From DATATV01 sp035551355 (GTDB taxonomy: Bacteria; Actinomycetota; Actinomycetes; Mycobacteriales; Pseudonocardiaceae): a stretch of 64,000 bases of DNA. The notes under the pieces were generated by a model that had not been told where the DNA came from, did no database searches, and saw only the letters and a list, made by a program, of their open reading frames with translations. This document shows positions 23,545 through 31,755 of the stretch, piece after piece (positions within the stretch are counted from its first letter, which is position 1; each line of letters starts with the position of its first letter). The DNA is taken from contig DASZNF010000100.1 of assembly GCA_035551355.1 (NCBI GenBank), positions 20,283 through 84,282 of the forward strand, in the 5' to 3' direction. The translations under genes and the position numbers were made by a program.

Positions 23545-24042
23545 ATGACCGAGCAGACCGAACTGACCGAGTTCCCGGTGCCGCACGCCGACCGGCATTT
23601 CGAGGACTATCAGGCCGGGGCGGTCTACCAGTTCGCCGAGACGGTCAGCACCACCGAGGCGGAGATCATCGAGTTCGCCACCAAGTACGACCCGCAGACC
23701 ATCCACACCGACCCGGTGTACGCCGCCAATGGTCCGTACCACGGGCTGATCGCCAGCGGCTGGCACACCGGCGGGATGATGATGCGGTTGCTGGCCAGGC
23801 ACTACCTGCCGGATTCGGCCAGTCTGGGCAGCCCGGGGATCGACGAGCTGCGCTGGGTGCGCCCGGTGCGGCCGGACGAGCAGTTGCGGCTGCGGGTGAC
23901 CACCGTGTCGGCGCGGCCGTCGAAGTCCAAGCCGGACCGCGGCCTGGTGCGGACCAAAGCCGAACTGCTCAACGAGGACGGCGAAGTGGTGTTCCACCTG
24001 ACCGCGCTGAACTTCATCCGCCGCCGGAGCGTCGAAGCCTGA
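23545..24042 (+). CDS. MaoC-like (R)-enoyl-CoA hydratase-family protein
   Basis: A 165-aa hot-dog-fold protein. The hydratase motif is in FATKYDPQTIHTDP, where D and H match the catalytic pair of MaoC hydratases, followed by YHGLIASGWHTGGMMMRL. These enzymes hydrate trans-2-enoyl-CoA or act in polyketide and fatty-acid metabolism. ATG 23545 was chosen because it gives the standard short N-terminus. The gene end carries the first unit of a 20-bp tandem repeat array, so its last residues (RRRSVEA) are repeat-encoded. Confidence 0.83.
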   Translation: MTEQTELTEFPVPHADRHFEDYQAGAVYQFAETVSTTEAEIIEFATKYDPQTIHTDPVYAANGPYHGLIASGWHTGGMMMRLLARHYLPDSASLGSPGIDELRWVRPVRPDEQLRLRVTTVSARPSKSKPDRGLVRTKAELLNEDGEVVFHLTALNFIRRRSVEA

Positions 24043-24170
24043 GCCGAACCGGCGAAGGCTGAGCGGGACCGTCGAAGCCTGAGCCGAACCAGCGAAGCTT
24101 GAGCGGGACCGGCGAAGTGTGATTCGGACCCGCGAGGTGTGATTCGGGCTAGCGCAGTGTGACCCAGTAG
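24031..24170. repeat. Seven-unit 20-bp degenerate tandem repeat bridging two convergent genes
   Basis: Seven units start at 24031, 24051, 24071, 24091, 24111, 24131 and 24151. A typical unit is GTCGAAGCCTGAGCCGAACC. Units 1 and 3 are identical and the others drift progressively (GGCGAAGTGTGATTCGGACC, CGCGAGGTGTGATTCGGGCT). The array covers the last codons of the MaoC gene, the whole gap and the last codons of the GNAT gene. There are no unique spacers, so it is not CRISPR. A role at the meeting point of two transcripts is possible. Confidence 0.9.
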
Positions 24171-24652
24171 CGCCGGGTGCGGCCCAGCTCGATCTCCCGG
24201 ATCTCCTCGAACACCCCGCCGCACCGTTGGATGGTGCGGGCCGAGGCCAGGTTGTCCGCCGCGCAGACCAGCAAGGCCCGGTCCAGGCCGGAATCCCGGG
24301 CCCGCTCCAGCATCCGGCCCAGCGCCCAGCTGGCCAGGCCGCGGCGGCGGGCCGAGGGCCGGACGCCGTAGCCGACGTGCCCGAGATCGCGAACGTACTC
24401 GCTCTCGCCCAGCCGCAGCACGATTCCGCCCAGCACCTGCCCGTCCCGCACGATCCACCGGTAGTCCGACGGCGGCTCGTGCGGCGCGGCCAGCCGGGAG
24501 ACGAAGGCGGCGAACCCGGCCTGCGACTGCACCTCGTCGTCGGACCACAGGCCGAAACCATCCTCGTGCCGGCCCGGACCCCACTCGGCATGGCACTGCC
24601 GCCAGGCGTTGGACAAGCGGACGGTCGGCGCGATCAATTCGAGCGAGCTCAT
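24149..24652 (-). CDS. GNAT-family N-acetyltransferase
   Basis: A 167-aa acetyltransferase. The acetyl-CoA loop is in GYGVRPSARRRGLASWALG (R-R-x-G-L-A). The late strand and helix NLASARTIQRCGGVFEE is the usual GNAT C-terminal half (N-x-A-S-x-x-x-x-x-x-x-G). ATG 24652 follows GCGAGG at eight bases. An ATG at 24682 is an alternative. The C-terminus is written in the last repeat unit of the 20-bp array. The substrate is unknown. Confidence 0.85.
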   Translation of the reverse strand: MSSLELIAPTVRLSNAWRQCHAEWGPGRHEDGFGLWSDDEVQSQAGFAAFVSRLAAPHEPPSDYRWIVRDGQVLGGIVLRLGESEYVRDLGHVGYGVRPSARRRGLASWALGRMLERARDSGLDRALLVCAADNLASARTIQRCGGVFEEIREIELGRTRRYWVTLR

Positions 24653-24759
24653 GCGCTGAACCTCGCTTGACAATGGATGCATACTGGAACTTCACAGTAA
24701 TGCAAAAAATTGAACAAAAGTCCCCGACTCACTTTTCAGTCTATCAAGGCAGGGGTGCG

Positions 24760-26976
24760 GTGTCAACCACAGCGCATGACCGGGAACTGTTCGCCGAACG
24801 GGCTCACAACGCCTTTCTCTACGACTTGCTGGATGCCGAGAAAACCGCCGCGACGGACCAGTTGACCACCGCCCTTGCCGACTCGGCGGCTGGTGAGCCG
24901 GAGGCCCGGTGGCAGCGGGAGGTGACCGTGCATACGTTGTGCACCAGGGTGAACGGCCTGCGCGCGGCCGAATCCGGGCTGTGCTTCGGCCGCCTGGATC
25001 ACCGTGCTGGCGAGCGAGTGTACATCGGCCGGATCGGGTTGTCCGACGCCGAGGATGATTACGCGACCCGGCTGCTGGACTGGCGCGCGCCGGCCGCCCG
25101 GCCATTCTACAGCGCGACCGCGGCGAATCCGGAAGGAATCGCACTGCGTCGTCAGTTCCACACCCGCCGCCGGGAGCTGCTGGACTTTCACGACGAATCG
25201 CTGGACGGGCCGGGAGAAATCGGCGATAATGGGGAGAGCCTGTTGTCCGCCGTGCTGAGTCAGCCGCGGTCGGCTCGGATGCGCGACATCGTCACCACCA
25301 TCCAGGCCGAGCAGGACGAGATCATCCGGTTGCCCCACAAGGGCGTGCTGGTGATCGAGGGCGGGCCGGGCACCGGCAAGACCGCCGTGGCCCTGCACCG
25401 GGTGGCCTACCTGCTCTACACCGCGCGCGAGCGGCTGTCCCGGCGCGGGGTGCTGATCGTCGGGCCGAATCCCGGATTCCTGCGCTATGTCGGCGATGTG
25501 CTGCCCTCGCTGGGCGAGACCGACGTGGTGTTCGCGACCCCGGGCGAACTGCTGCCCGGCCTGGCCACCGACCGGGAGGACCTGCCCCGGGCCCGGCGGG
25601 TCAAGGGCAGCCTGGTCATGCTGGAAGTGCTGGCCGCGGCCATCGCCGACCGCCAGCGGCTGCCCGAACATCCGATCCCGGTCGCCCTGGCCGACGTCAC
25701 CATCGCGCTGGACGCCCGGCTGGCCGCCGCGGCCCGCAGGCAGGCCCGGTGCTCCGGCCTGCCGCACAACCGGGCCCGCGCGCTGTTCGTCGACGCGGTG
25801 CACGCCGGGCTCACCGGCCGGGCGGTACGCGCGATCACCGAGGGCTGGTTGCGGCCCGGGGAAGCCCCCGACGTGGTCGCCGACCTTACCGCGGACGTGC
25901 GCACCGAACTGGCCGCCCACGCCGGGCTGCGGGCCGCGCTGGCCGAGCTGTGGCCGGTGCTGACCGAGCGGCGACTCCTGGCCGACCTGTACGCCTCCCC
26001 GGCCCGGCTGGACACCACCGCGGCCATGCTGGGCCCGGCCGACCGGGCCGCGTTGTTCCGCGCGCCCCGGTGTGGCTGGACCGTGGCCGACGTACCGCTG
26101 CTGGACGAGGTGATCGACCTGCTCGGCCCGGCCGGGCCGGACGATCAGGAGGCGGCCCGGGCGGCGCGGGAGCGGCTGGCCTACGCCACCGGCGTGCTGC
26201 GGGTGCTGGACACCGAGGAGGACCCGGACGGCGAGGTGCTGCGCGCGGTCGACCTGATCGACGCCGACCGGCTGGCCGACCGGCACGCCCCGGCCGACCA
26301 CCGGGACACCGCCCAGCGTGCCGCCGCCGACCGGCAGTGGACCTACGGCCACGTGGTGGTGGACGAGGCCCAGGAACTGTCCGAAATGGACTGGCGAATG
26401 CTGATGCGCCGCTGCCCGGCCCGCTCGTTCACCATCGTCGGCGACCGGGCCCAGCGGCAGTCCCCGGCCGGTGCGCGGGCCTGGGCCGACATGCTGGACC
26501 GGTACGTGCCCGCCCGGTGGGCCTTTCGCGAGCTGACCGTGAACTACCGGATGCCGGCCGAGCTGATGGACCTGGCCGCGCAGGTGCTGGCGCGGCTCGA
26601 TCCGGCCGCGCGTCCGCCGGAGTCGTTGCGGCACAACGGAATCAAGCCGTGGGCCAGGCAGGTCGCCCCGGGGCAGCTGACCGCCGAGACCCGGCGGGCG
26701 GCGCGGACCGAGACCGATCGGGCCGGCGCGGGTTCGGTGGTGGTGATCGCGCCGCCGGACACGGTGCGCGCGCCCGAGCTGACCGTGCTGACTCCCCGGC
26801 AGGCCAAGGGGTTGGAGTTCGACGCGGTGCTGGTGGTGCAGCCGCAGCGCATCCTGGCCGATCCGCACCGCGGCGCGGCCGAACTGTACGTGGCGTTGAC
26901 CCGGGCGACCCAGCGACTGGGCCTGCTGCACACCGAACCGCTGCCCGAGCCCCTCTCTGGCGTACCCACCGCCTGA
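24760..26976 (+). CDS. HelD-like RNA-polymerase-associated ATPase (UvrD/Rep superfamily 1)
   Basis: A 738-aa superfamily 1 ATPase resembling HelD, which removes stalled RNA polymerase from DNA. Motifs: Walker A GGPGTGKTAVALHR, motif II HVVVDEAQELSEMDW, motif III GDRAQRQSP, motif IV-like NYRMPAELMDLA, motif V LTPRQAKGLEFDAVLVV and motif VI YVALTRATQRLG. The N-terminal helical pair (HDRELFAERAHNAFLYDLL) and insertions match HelD rather than UvrD. The frame is open to 24667, but 24690-24750 is unusually AT-rich and reads like leader DNA. GTG 24760 after AGGGG is preferred. Some actinobacterial HelD proteins (HelR) protect against rifamycins, and no rifamycin-associated element was recognised. 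Confidence 0.87.
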   Translation: MSTTAHDRELFAERAHNAFLYDLLDAEKTAATDQLTTALADSAAGEPEARWQREVTVHTLCTRVNGLRAAESGLCFGRLDHRAGERVYIGRIGLSDAEDDYATRLLDWRAPAARPFYSATAANPEGIALRRQFHTRRRELLDFHDESLDGPGEIGDNGESLLSAVLSQPRSARMRDIVTTIQAEQDEIIRLPHKGVLVIEGGPGTGKTAVALHRVAYLLYTARERLSRRGVLIVGPNPGFLRYVGDVLPSLGETDVVFATPGELLPGLATDREDLPRARRVKGSLVMLEVLAAAIADRQRLPEHPIPVALADVTIALDARLAAAARRQARCSGLPHNRARALFVDAVHAGLTGRAVRAITEGWLRPGEAPDVVADLTADVRTELAAHAGLRAALAELWPVLTERRLLADLYASPARLDTTAAMLGPADRAALFRAPRCGWTVADVPLLDEVIDLLGPAGPDDQEAARAARERLAYATGVLRVLDTEEDPDGEVLRAVDLIDADRLADRHAPADHRDTAQRAAADRQWTYGHVVVDEAQELSEMDWRMLMRRCPARSFTIVGDRAQRQSPAGARAWADMLDRYVPARWAFRELTVNYRMPAELMDLAAQVLARLDPAARPPESLRHNGIKPWARQVAPGQLTAETRRAARTETDRAGAGSVVVIAPPDTVRAPELTVLTPRQAKGLEFDAVLVVQPQRILADPHRGAAELYVALTRATQRLGLLHTEPLPEPLSGVPTA

Positions 26977-27048
26977 ACCCCGGCCCGCCGAACCCGTTAC
27001 CGGCCACCCGTCGGCCATCGCCGGGATCCGTTTTCCGCTGACTGAACC

Positions 27049-27063
27049 CGTTGTCCGACAACG
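27049..27063. promoter_or_regulatory. Perfect 15-bp palindrome upstream of the arginase-fold gene
   Basis: CGTTGTC-C-GACAACG has 7-bp arms and lies 72 bp after the HelD stop and 48 bp before the next start. It may be an operator for the arginase-fold gene or a small terminator for helD. Confidence 0.45.
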
Positions 27064-27111
27064 AATCCGAATTCGGCTTTCCCGTGGCAGCCGGCCGGGT
27101 TAGCGTCGGTC

Positions 27112-27861
27112 ATGCCGATCATCCAGGTGCCCTACCACCTCGACGAGCACCTGCCCGAGCTGAACCTGCCCGCCGCGGGCCGGGAACCGGCCGTGCTGAC
27201 CGCGCCGTTGCCGGACGCAGGTCCGTGGCAGCGGCTGGCCGCGCTGTACCGGCCGGTGGCCGAGGCGGTGCGCGCGGTCGCGGCCGACGGGCAGCGGCCG
27301 GAGGTGATCTCCGGCGACTGCACGGTGTCCCTCGGCGTGCTGGCCGGGTTGCAGGCGGCGGGGATCGACGCCGGGGTGGTGTGGTTCGACGCGCACGGCG
27401 ACGTGCAGACCCTGGAAACCACCACCACCGGCTACATCGGCGGGATGCCGCTGCGGATTCTGTCCGGCTACCGCCCGGAGTTGATCGCCGAGCCGATCGG
27501 CCTGCGGGCCATTCTTCAGGATCGGTTGCTGCTGGTCGATGCCCGCGATCTGGACCCGGCCGAGATCGATTTCCTCACCGGTTCGGATATTCGCCGGTCC
27601 ACAGTGGACGATATCAATGCGGATTCGCTTCCGGCCGGGCCACTGGTGCTGCATATTGACCTGGATGTGATCGATCCGGAGGAGTTGTCCGGAATGCGGG
27701 TGCCCGCGCCCGGCGGGCCCTCGGCGGCCGCCGTGCTGGCCGCCGCGCGGCGGGTGCTGGACTCCGGACGGGTGTGTGCGCTGGATCTTGCCTGCACCTG
27801 GCTGCCCGGAAATGATCATAACGAATTGCGCACCGAGGTGATTTCCGGGCTTCTGGCGTAA
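27112..27861 (+). CDS. Arginase/agmatinase-family protein (ureohydrolase fold)
   Basis: A 249-aa ureohydrolase-fold protein, shorter than the usual 300 aa. Metal motifs are WFDAHGDVQT (the DAHxD motif) and LHIDLDVIDPEE (the DxDxxDP motif). The first motif, normally GGDHS, reads ISGDCTVSLG, so the expected His ligand is Cys. Ureohydrolases split guanidino compounds to an amine and urea using two manganese ions. The Cys change occurs in some family members and may alter the metal site. The substrate is not predictable. Confidence 0.8.
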   Translation: MPIIQVPYHLDEHLPELNLPAAGREPAVLTAPLPDAGPWQRLAALYRPVAEAVRAVAADGQRPEVISGDCTVSLGVLAGLQAAGIDAGVVWFDAHGDVQTLETTTTGYIGGMPLRILSGYRPELIAEPIGLRAILQDRLLLVDARDLDPAEIDFLTGSDIRRSTVDDINADSLPAGPLVLHIDLDVIDPEELSGMRVPAPGGPSAAAVLAAARRVLDSGRVCALDLACTWLPGNDHNELRTEVISGLLA

Positions 27862-27946
27862 CACGCCGGGGCGTACGGCCGAATTCCAGGTGCGGCGTCC
27901 GGCGGGGCGGATGCCGCACCAGTCTGAATGAAGGGGAATGGGGCCA

Positions 27947-28414
27947 ATGGCACGCCCGAATACGGCGGTTCGCTTTGTGCTTGGCGCGATCGGTGCGGTG
28001 CTGCTCGGTGGCGGCCTGCTGGCCGGCTGCGGAGCCGCGCCGGGGATCACGAGCACGCCGCTCACCACCAGCACCGACACGACGACGTCGGTCACCAGCA
28101 CGACCGACCCGGCCGCCGCCGCGACCACGGGCGCCCCCGCCCCGATCGCCACCGAGCCGGTCACCACGCAGGCCGCCGTTGCCCCGGAGGCCGCGAATTC
28201 CGGCTCTGGCGACGGATCCGGAGGCGGCTCGGACAGCGGTTCCTGCGGCTCGGACTCCTACGTCAACTCCGACGGCCAGTGCGTGCACGACCCGGTGCAG
28301 GCGCCGAGCGCTCCCACTGGCGCGACGGCCAGGTGCAAGGACGGCTCTTACAGCTACAGCAAGCACCACTCGGGCACCTGCTCCGGCCACGGCGGCGTCG
28401 CGGAATGGTTGTAG
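27947..28414 (+). CDS. Secreted lipoprotein with a DUF3761 domain
   Basis: A 155-aa lipoprotein. The hydrophobic signal VLGAIGAVLLGGGLLAGC ends in a lipobox (LLAGC). Next comes a Thr/Ala/Ser/Pro-rich linker of about 70 residues, then a Gly/Ser stretch and a four-Cys C-terminal domain (CGSDSYVNSDGQCVHDP, then CKDGSYSYSKHHSGTCSGHGG). That pattern is DUF3761, function unknown. The protein would be anchored to the outer face of the membrane with the domain displayed on a flexible stalk. ATG 27947 sits ten bases after AAGGGG. ATG 27938 is too close to it. Confidence 0.8.
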   Translation: MARPNTAVRFVLGAIGAVLLGGGLLAGCGAAPGITSTPLTTSTDTTTSVTSTTDPAAAATTGAPAPIATEPVTTQAAVAPEAANSGSGDGSGGGSDSGSCGSDSYVNSDGQCVHDPVQAPSAPTGATARCKDGSYSYSKHHSGTCSGHGGVAEWL

Positions 28415-28423
28415 GCCAGGTAA

Positions 28424-28717
28424 TCAGGAGAAGCTGACGTCCTGGGCGAGCAGGACCCGGCCGGAGTGGTTGACCGTGTTGGTGGCCCGGCGCATGCAGG
28501 CGCGCCACGCGTCCGAACCGGATTCGCGGCCGCCGCCGGTGTCGATGGCCGCGTCGGCCTCGGCGATCGTGTTGGCACGCAAGGAGAACAGCTCGGCTCC
28601 GGTCACCGGGGTGCGGGCGGTGCCGCCGGTGCCGAGGTGGTCGGCGATGCGCACGCCGCAGCGGGTCAGGACGGTGTCCGCGCGGTCGCGGATGGCGTCG
28701 GTGCTGATCAGGCTCAC
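28424..28717 (-). CDS. Hypothetical small protein
   Basis: A 97-aa soluble, mostly helical protein (TDAIRDRADTVLTRCGV, then RACMRRATNTVNHSGRVLLA) of no recognised family. It sits tail-to-tail with the DUF3761 lipoprotein, nine bases apart, and ahead of the dehydratase promoter. The start is a GTG inside the palindrome CTCACC-GG-GGTGAG (28713-28726), with no obvious ribosome binding site, so it may be leaderless or not real. Third-position GC supports coding. Confidence 0.5.
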   Translation of the reverse strand: MSLISTDAIRDRADTVLTRCGVRIADHLGTGGTARTPVTGAELFSLRANTIAEADAAIDTGGGRESGSDAWRACMRRATNTVNHSGRVLLAQDVSFS

Positions 28718-28756
28718 CGGGGTGAGGCTACGCCGGAGCGCGACCGCGCGAACCCG

Positions 28757-30484
28757 TCAGGCGTAGGGCTGGCGGGCGATGTCCGGGCCGCTGCCGCCGG
28801 TCAGGAAGTCCAGGTCGGCGCCGGTGTCGGCCTGGCCGACATGGTCCACGTACAGCCGGTTCCAGCCGCGGGTGTGGCCGGGCACGGTGAACGAAGCCGG
28901 TGGGGTGCGGGCGGCCAGTTCGGCGTCGTCGATGTCGACGCGCAGCACCCGGTTGGGCACGTCCAGCACGATCGGATCGCCGTCGCGCACCAGCGCCAGC
29001 GGTCCGCCCGCGGCCGCCTCCGGGGCCACGTGCAACACCACGGTGCCGTAGGCGGTGCCGCTCATCCGGGCGTCGCTGATCCGCACCATGTCGCGGATTC
29101 CGCGATCGAGCAGCTTGCGCGGCAACGGGGTGTTGCCCACCTCGGGCATCCCCGGATAACCCTTGGGGCCGCAGCCGCGCAGCACCAGCACCGAGTTCTC
29201 GTCCACCGCCAGGTCCGGATCGTCCAGCCGGGCCTGCAGATCCTCCACGCTGTCGAACACCACCGCCGGGCCGCGGTGGGTGAGCAGTTCGGCGCTGGCC
29301 GCGGCGGGCTTGATGATCGCACCGTCCGGGGCCAGATTTCCGCGCAGCACGGCGATTCCGGCCGATTCCTGCAACGGCTGGGCCCGCGTCCGGATCACCG
29401 TCGGATCGGCATTGGTCACCTCGTCCAGTCCCGCGGTCAACGGCTCGCCGGTGATCGTGCGCGCCTCGGCGTCCAGCAGATCGGCGATCTCGCGCAGCAC
29501 CACGCGCAGCCCGCCGGCCCGGTGGAAATCGTCCATCAGATGCCGGCCCGCGGGCTGCAGATCCACCAGCAACGGGACGTCCGCACCCAACCGGTCGAAA
29601 TCGGCCAGGGTCAACGGCACGCCGACCCGGCCCGCGATGGCCAGCAGGTGCACCACCGCGTTGGTCGACCCGCCGATCGCGGCCAGCGTCCGGATCGCGT
29701 TGTGGAACGAGCCCGCCGACAGCACCGTGCTCGGCCGCACGTCCTCGTTGACCAGCCGCACCGCTTCCCGCCCGGCCAGATGGGACAGTTCCAGCAGCCG
29801 GGAGTCCGGGGCGGGCAGTCCGGCGTTGCCGGGCAGCGTCATGCCCAGCGCCTCGGCCACACAGGCCATGGTGGACGCGGTGCCCATGGTGTTGCAGTGC
29901 CCCCGGCTGCGCACCATGGCCGATTCCGCCGAGCGGAATTCATCCTCGGTGATCCGGCCCGCGCGCAGTTCCTCGTGCAGCCGCCAGGAGTCGGTGCCGC
30001 AGCCCAGCGGCCGGCCCCGCCAGAACCCGGTGAGCATCGGCCCGCCCGCCACCACCAACGCGGGCAGATCCACCGAGCAGGCACCCATCAGCAGCGCCGG
30101 AATCGTCTTGTCGCACCCGCCCAGCAGCACCACGCCGTCCACCGGGTTGGCCCGGATCAGCTCCTCGATCGCCATCGCGGCCAGGTTGCGGAACAGCATG
30201 GCGGTGGGCCGCAACTGGTTCTCGCCCAACGAGGGCACCGGCAGCTCCAGCGGCACCCCGCCCGCCGCCCACACCCCGGCCTTGACGTGCTCGGCCACCT
30301 CGCGCAGGTGGCTGTTGCACGGCGACAGATCCGACCAGGTGTTGCAGATCGCGATGTGCGGCCGCCCGTCGAAGGAGTCCGGCGGCAATCCGCGGCGCAT
30401 CCAGCCGCGGTGGTGGAAGGAGTTGCGGTCGGCGCCGCGATACCACTCCTGAGTGCGATTCTCCCGCTGTGCGTCGTTGCCCAT
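28757..30484 (-). CDS. IlvD/Edd-family sugar-acid dehydratase (L-arabinonate/xylonate dehydratase-like)
   Basis: A 575-aa Fe-S dehydratase that removes water from a sugar acid or dihydroxy acid to give a 2-keto acid. IlvD/Edd signatures: CNTWSDLSPCNSH with the first cluster Cys, LLGGCDKTIPALLMGA with the second, and GHCNTMGTASTMA with the third. The C-terminal catalytic part has SDARMSGTAYGTVVLHV. The start of the protein (RTQEWYRGADRNSFHHRGWM) matches the sugar-acid branch (L-arabinonate, D-xylonate) rather than biosynthetic IlvD. ATG 30484 lies eight bases after AGGA. No other pentose-oxidation genes lie nearby. Confidence 0.85.
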   Translation of the reverse strand: MGNDAQRENRTQEWYRGADRNSFHHRGWMRRGLPPDSFDGRPHIAICNTWSDLSPCNSHLREVAEHVKAGVWAAGGVPLELPVPSLGENQLRPTAMLFRNLAAMAIEELIRANPVDGVVLLGGCDKTIPALLMGACSVDLPALVVAGGPMLTGFWRGRPLGCGTDSWRLHEELRAGRITEDEFRSAESAMVRSRGHCNTMGTASTMACVAEALGMTLPGNAGLPAPDSRLLELSHLAGREAVRLVNEDVRPSTVLSAGSFHNAIRTLAAIGGSTNAVVHLLAIAGRVGVPLTLADFDRLGADVPLLVDLQPAGRHLMDDFHRAGGLRVVLREIADLLDAEARTITGEPLTAGLDEVTNADPTVIRTRAQPLQESAGIAVLRGNLAPDGAIIKPAAASAELLTHRGPAVVFDSVEDLQARLDDPDLAVDENSVLVLRGCGPKGYPGMPEVGNTPLPRKLLDRGIRDMVRISDARMSGTAYGTVVLHVAPEAAAGGPLALVRDGDPIVLDVPNRVLRVDIDDAELAARTPPASFTVPGHTRGWNRLYVDHVGQADTGADLDFLTGGSGPDIARQPYA

Positions 30485-30605
30485 TCCAGCCATCCTGACA
30501 GCGGATCCGGCCCGGGGCAAAGGATCGCGGCGCAACCGCTCACCTGCCGATACGGGCCGTTCGGCGCGGTGACTGATCGCGAAGTGGCCATTGGTCGATC
30601 GGTGA

Positions 30606-30619
30606 GGGACGTTCTGCCC
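30606..30619. promoter_or_regulatory. Weak DosR-box-like site upstream of the Acg-family gene
   Basis: GGGACGTTCTGCCC matches 10 of 14 positions of the mycobacterial DosR core GGGACTWWAGTCCC and lies 76 bp before the ATG at 30696. It is imperfect alone. It gains weight from better sites upstream of devR and the CBS gene in the same island. Confidence 0.4.
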
Positions 30620-30695
30620 TGTGATCGTGCCGGCCGGACAAGCAGTCTCTAGCGCAGGAACGGGATACCTTGACGATGGGTTGGGAGGGTGGCGC

Positions 30696-31736
30696 ATGAC
30701 CAGCCGTGTCCCGCCCGTGCGAAGTCTGACTGCCGGGCAGGTCAGATCGGTGATCGAGGCCGCGACCGCGGCTCCGTCGCTGCACAACGCCCAGCCGTGG
30801 CGTTTTCACTGCACGCCGGACGCGATCGAACTGCACGCCGATCCGGGCCGGGCGGCGCCGGCCACCGATCCGGACCACCGCGAGCTGTTGCTGTCCTGCG
30901 GGGCGGCGCTGGTGAACCTGCGGCTGGCCATCCGGGCCCTCGGCGTCTACCCGGAGGTGCGCTGCTTCCCGGTCACGGAGCAGACCGATCTGCTGGCTGT
31001 GGTGCGACCGCAGGGCAAGCGCGAACCCACCCCGGCCGACCAGGAACTGGCCGCGGCCATCCAGCGGCGGCACACCAACCGGCGGCCGTTCCTGCCGGTG
31101 CCGGTGCCCACACCGCTGCATCACCGGCTGCGGCACGCGGCCGAGGCCGAGCGGGCCTGGCTGGCCGTGGTTTCCCCGGCCCAGTTCCCGATGTTGCGCG
31201 GCATGCTGCGCCGCGCGCACGAGACGCAGCGACGGGATCCGGCGGTGCTGGCCGAATGGCAGTCCTGGATCGAGCGCGACGAGTCCACTCCGGACAGAGT
31301 GTGGGCCGGCCCGGCCGCCGCTGTCCTGCCCCGCGACCCGGATGGCGGCCAGACCGAGAACCGGTTGCCCGGCAAGGATTTCCAGCCCAGTCCGCTGATC
31401 GCGGTGATCGGCTCGTTCCACGACAACCCGCTGGCCCGGTTGCAGGCCGGGCAGGCCATGCAGCGGGTGCTGCTCACCGCGACCACCGCCGGGCTGACCA
31501 CCTCGTTCCTGTCCCAGGTGGTCCAGGTGCCGCAGACCCGCACCGAGCTGCGCACCCTGATCGGCGGTGGGCTGTGGCCGCAGACGCTGCTGCGAATCGG
31601 TTACGGCACACCGGTTTCGGCCACCCCGCGGCGGCCGGTGGAGGAGGTGCTCAACAATCCCTACCCGGAGCTGGGCGAGTCGGGGCCGGGCGGGGCCGGA
31701 CTGGCCGACGTGGCCGTCGAAGGCCAGAGCGCGTAG
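30696..31736 (+). CDS. acg: Acg-family FMN-binding nitroreductase-like protein
   Basis: A 346-aa protein of the Acg (Rv2032) family, a duplicated nitroreductase fold that binds FMN but lacks typical reductase activity and is induced under hypoxia in mycobacteria. The N-terminal half has VIEAATAAPSLHNAQPWRF, the standard flavin-binding opening. The HTNRRPF motif and the second half (ENRLPGKDFQPSPLIAVIGS, then GLTTSFLSQVVQVP and LRIGYGTP) complete it. GGAGGG lies seven bases before the ATG. It converges on devR with a 19-bp gap and probably belongs to the same regulon. Confidence 0.88.
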   Translation: MTSRVPPVRSLTAGQVRSVIEAATAAPSLHNAQPWRFHCTPDAIELHADPGRAAPATDPDHRELLLSCGAALVNLRLAIRALGVYPEVRCFPVTEQTDLLAVVRPQGKREPTPADQELAAAIQRRHTNRRPFLPVPVPTPLHHRLRHAAEAERAWLAVVSPAQFPMLRGMLRRAHETQRRDPAVLAEWQSWIERDESTPDRVWAGPAAAVLPRDPDGGQTENRLPGKDFQPSPLIAVIGSFHDNPLARLQAGQAMQRVLLTATTAGLTTSFLSQVVQVPQTRTELRTLIGGGLWPQTLLRIGYGTPVSATPRRPVEEVLNNPYPELGESGPGGAGLADVAVEGQSA

Positions 31737-31755
31737 TCACCGCTCGCTCCGCGTA

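Noticed and set aside
24031..24170. CRISPR array
   Set aside because: Units are contiguous 20-mers without spacers, they drift, and no cas genes are in the window.
24653..24759. Rifamycin-associated element upstream of helD
   Set aside because: No inverted repeat resembling the known GGGGCTTGC-type element is present.
28466..30652. 728-codon plus frame opposite the IlvD/Edd gene
   Set aside because: Same antisense effect; rich in His, Gln and Arg, with no motif.
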